A stretch of 64,000 nt of DNA, from positions 806,001-870,000 of the forward strand of contig NZ_QASA01000001.1 of assembly GCF_003340495.1 (NCBI RefSeq), given 5' to 3'. Within the stretch, counting starts at the first letter, position 1; every line of letters begins with the position of its first letter. This stretch comes from Adhaeribacter pallidiroseus (GTDB lineage: Bacteria; Bacteroidota; Bacteroidia; Cytophagales; Hymenobacteraceae). A model generated the notes under the pieces. It had not been told where the DNA came from, searched no databases, and saw only the letters and a program-made list of their open reading frames with translations. Positions 62,957 through 64,000 of this stretch are shown one piece after another. A program made the translations under genes and the position numbers.

Positions 62957-63517
62957 ATGGTTAAATTTTTACTAGTACTCGCTTTTATTTTGCCCGTTGG
63001 TGCTTTTACCTGCTTTAGCCAAACCGCAGATTCCACTCAAATAAATTCTGCTGAAAACAAAGTGCCGGCTGCTCCCAAATATTTCCTGGCGCTGGATAAA
63101 CCGGGTAAAATAAGCCGTATCCGGTTTTTTACGGGCAACAAAATTACTTTTAAGCTGGTCGACGAAAAAAGAACTTACTCCGGTCAGATTACCGATATTA
63201 AAAAAAACTCGTTAGTCATGTGGGATACCGAAATTCCTTTGCGCGATATCCGGAAAATACGGTTAACGAATACCAGCCCGGTATCCTCGGGGCTGCAGTT
63301 TTTAGGACGACTTTTAAAAAGTGGTGGGCTATTGTTTACGGTAGTAGGAGGGGGTAATTATTTGTTAGACGTAGAGCCCGGCGAAAACACGCTTACCTTT
63401 TTAACCTACACGGCCAGCGCAGTGGTGGCCGGACAAATATTAACCAGCACCAGCCGTAACCGAACTTATAAAATAAACCAGCGTAACCGCCTGAAAACCA
63501 TCGAGCAATTCTGGTAG
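62957..63517 (+). CDS. Hypothetical exported protein (186 aa)
   Basis: The N-terminal signal peptide (VKFLLVLAFILPVGAF) ends near CFSQTA. The middle is a small beta-rich domain (KITFKLVDEKRTYSGQITDI, SLVMWDTEIPLRDIRKIRL), and a C-terminal hydrophobic region (about 120-160) forms two possible membrane hairpins. It looks like an envelope protein of Cytophagales without a known function. It follows the MutS-like gene by 102 bp on the same strand. Confidence 0.7.
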   Translation: MVKFLLVLAFILPVGAFTCFSQTADSTQINSAENKVPAAPKYFLALDKPGKISRIRFFTGNKITFKLVDEKRTYSGQITDIKKNSLVMWDTEIPLRDIRKIRLTNTSPVSSGLQFLGRLLKSGGLLFTVVGGGNYLLDVEPGENTLTFLTYTASAVVAGQILTSTSRNRTYKINQRNRLKTIEQFW

Positions 63518-63627
63518 AGATCAGATATCAAGTATCAGGTATTGAGTATCATGTATTACGATTTAAGTGATGCATTAATCTAATTCCGAACTTACTACCT
63601 ATAACGTATAACTTAAAACAAAATACT

Positions 63628-63870
63628 ATGCGCGTAGTTGCCGAAATTCCGCATGCAGCGGTTAAAATAACCGTTTTTGCCTGGAACGGAAAATACCTGA
63701 TTAAGCTGGAACGAGGGCCATACGAACAAACCTACAAAATAAGCGAGATGGAAGTCGCTACCGATGAAGCCATCAAGCAACTATTAGACGAAACCTTTAT
63801 AAACGAAGCAGTAGGCTTGTTTCAGCAGATGCATCATAATTTAATGCTGGCGCTAGAGCGGATAGAATAA
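63628..63870 (+). CDS. Small conserved hypothetical protein (80 aa)
   Basis: Acidic soluble protein: a beta-rich first half (VKITVFAWNGKYLIKLERGP) and a helical second half (EAIKQLLDETFINEAVGLFQ). This arrangement matches a small housekeeping protein that I have seen in Bacteroidota genomes, but it has no assigned role. It lies 57 bases after a simple-repeat spacer and 85 bp before the gene at the window edge. Confidence 0.7.
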   Translation: MRVVAEIPHAAVKITVFAWNGKYLIKLERGPYEQTYKISEMEVATDEAIKQLLDETFINEAVGLFQQMHHNLMLALERIE

Positions 63871-63955
63871 GGATAACGGTTTATTATAGAGGCTAAGCAC
63901 CTTTGTCTTTAGGAAATTCGTATTAGCGTATAGACCAAGCTGAAAATTTAAAAAT

Positions 63956-64000
63956 ATGGACCACGAAAATTCCACCATCCGATCCCTGCACGAACTTAAA
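63956..64000 (+). CDS. Start of a gene running off the window
   Basis: ATG 63956 opens a frame (MDHENSTIRSLHELK) that is still open at the last base. Fifteen residues are too few to identify it. The upstream TTTAAAAAT tract resembles that before other genes here. Confidence 0.45.
   Translation, partial: MDHENSTIRSLHELK

Noticed and set aside
1-64000. CRISPR array or Cas genes
   Set aside because: No regularly spaced identical repeats and no Cas-like protein were seen; tandem repeats at 20051 and 58921 are direct, without spacers.
1-64000. Integron integrase, prophage or conjugative genes
   Set aside because: No tyrosine recombinase, phage structural or transfer protein is encoded in the window.

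Overview
The window looks like a chromosomal segment of a Bacteroidota bacterium of the order Cytophagales, most like the Hymenobacteraceae (an Adhaeribacter-like genome; inferred from family content and composition, not from a search). Signs of this are a SusC/SusD pair, LytTR/His_kinase signalling, DUF4142 lipoproteins, a DUF5009 acyltransferase, promoter -7 elements of the TAnnTTTG type, few Shine-Dalgarno sites, and intergenic spacers full of AAATTTTTAAATTT tracts.

Layout. 1-2.5 kb: small hypothetical genes, a ModE-like HTH protein and a small GNAT protein. 2.6-5.7 kb: an AT-rich accessory island. Two orphan genes (a lipoprotein and a membrane protein) are bracketed by hairpins whose ends fit the RYYYAAC / GTTRRRY core sites of integron attC sites. 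The last hairpin is cut short beside an IS110-family element whose transposase has one nonsense codon. 5.9-8.5 kb: tRNA-Arg(CCG), a two-domain VOC protein, a conserved unknown and a DUF4142 lipoprotein. 9.1-25.2 kb: a glycan-utilisation region with a GH109-type enzyme, a galactokinase-like GHMP kinase, a divergent LacI regulator, an amidohydrolase, a DUF5009 membrane acyltransferase, a 1182-residue FG-GAP/ASPIC lipoprotein, SusD and SusC. A perfect 20-bp LacI-type palindrome lies upstream of susC. 25.4-34 kb: a Tat-exported flavin oxidoreductase, a GH25 lysozyme, and kynureninase plus kynurenine 3-monooxygenase flanking a GH1-like glycosidase. 34-40 kb: a LytS/LytR-type two-component system, DUF4188, an alpha/beta hydrolase with a C-terminal helical domain of a type seen in immune-like proteins, and a UPF0175-DUF3368 toxin-antitoxin-like pair split by an IS5/IS427-type element. 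40-64 kb: mostly housekeeping genes (rpoN, asnS, uvrA, queA, ispD, dinB, a membrane MutS homologue, an ABC permease, a LOG-family protein, a PhoD-like phosphatase, a lytic transglycosylase) with a DUF5615/DUF433 toxin-antitoxin pair and a frameshifted orphan gene.

The most unusual signals are (1) the attC-like cassette structure at 2.6-4.3 kb without an integrase in view, (2) a dispersed 470-600 nt non-coding element present twice (13081-13683 and 28957-29425) with compensating long-range helices that suggest a large structured RNA, and (3) a pair of small paralogous orphan proteins 20 kb apart. All family assignments were made by eye from motifs; none was checked against a database.
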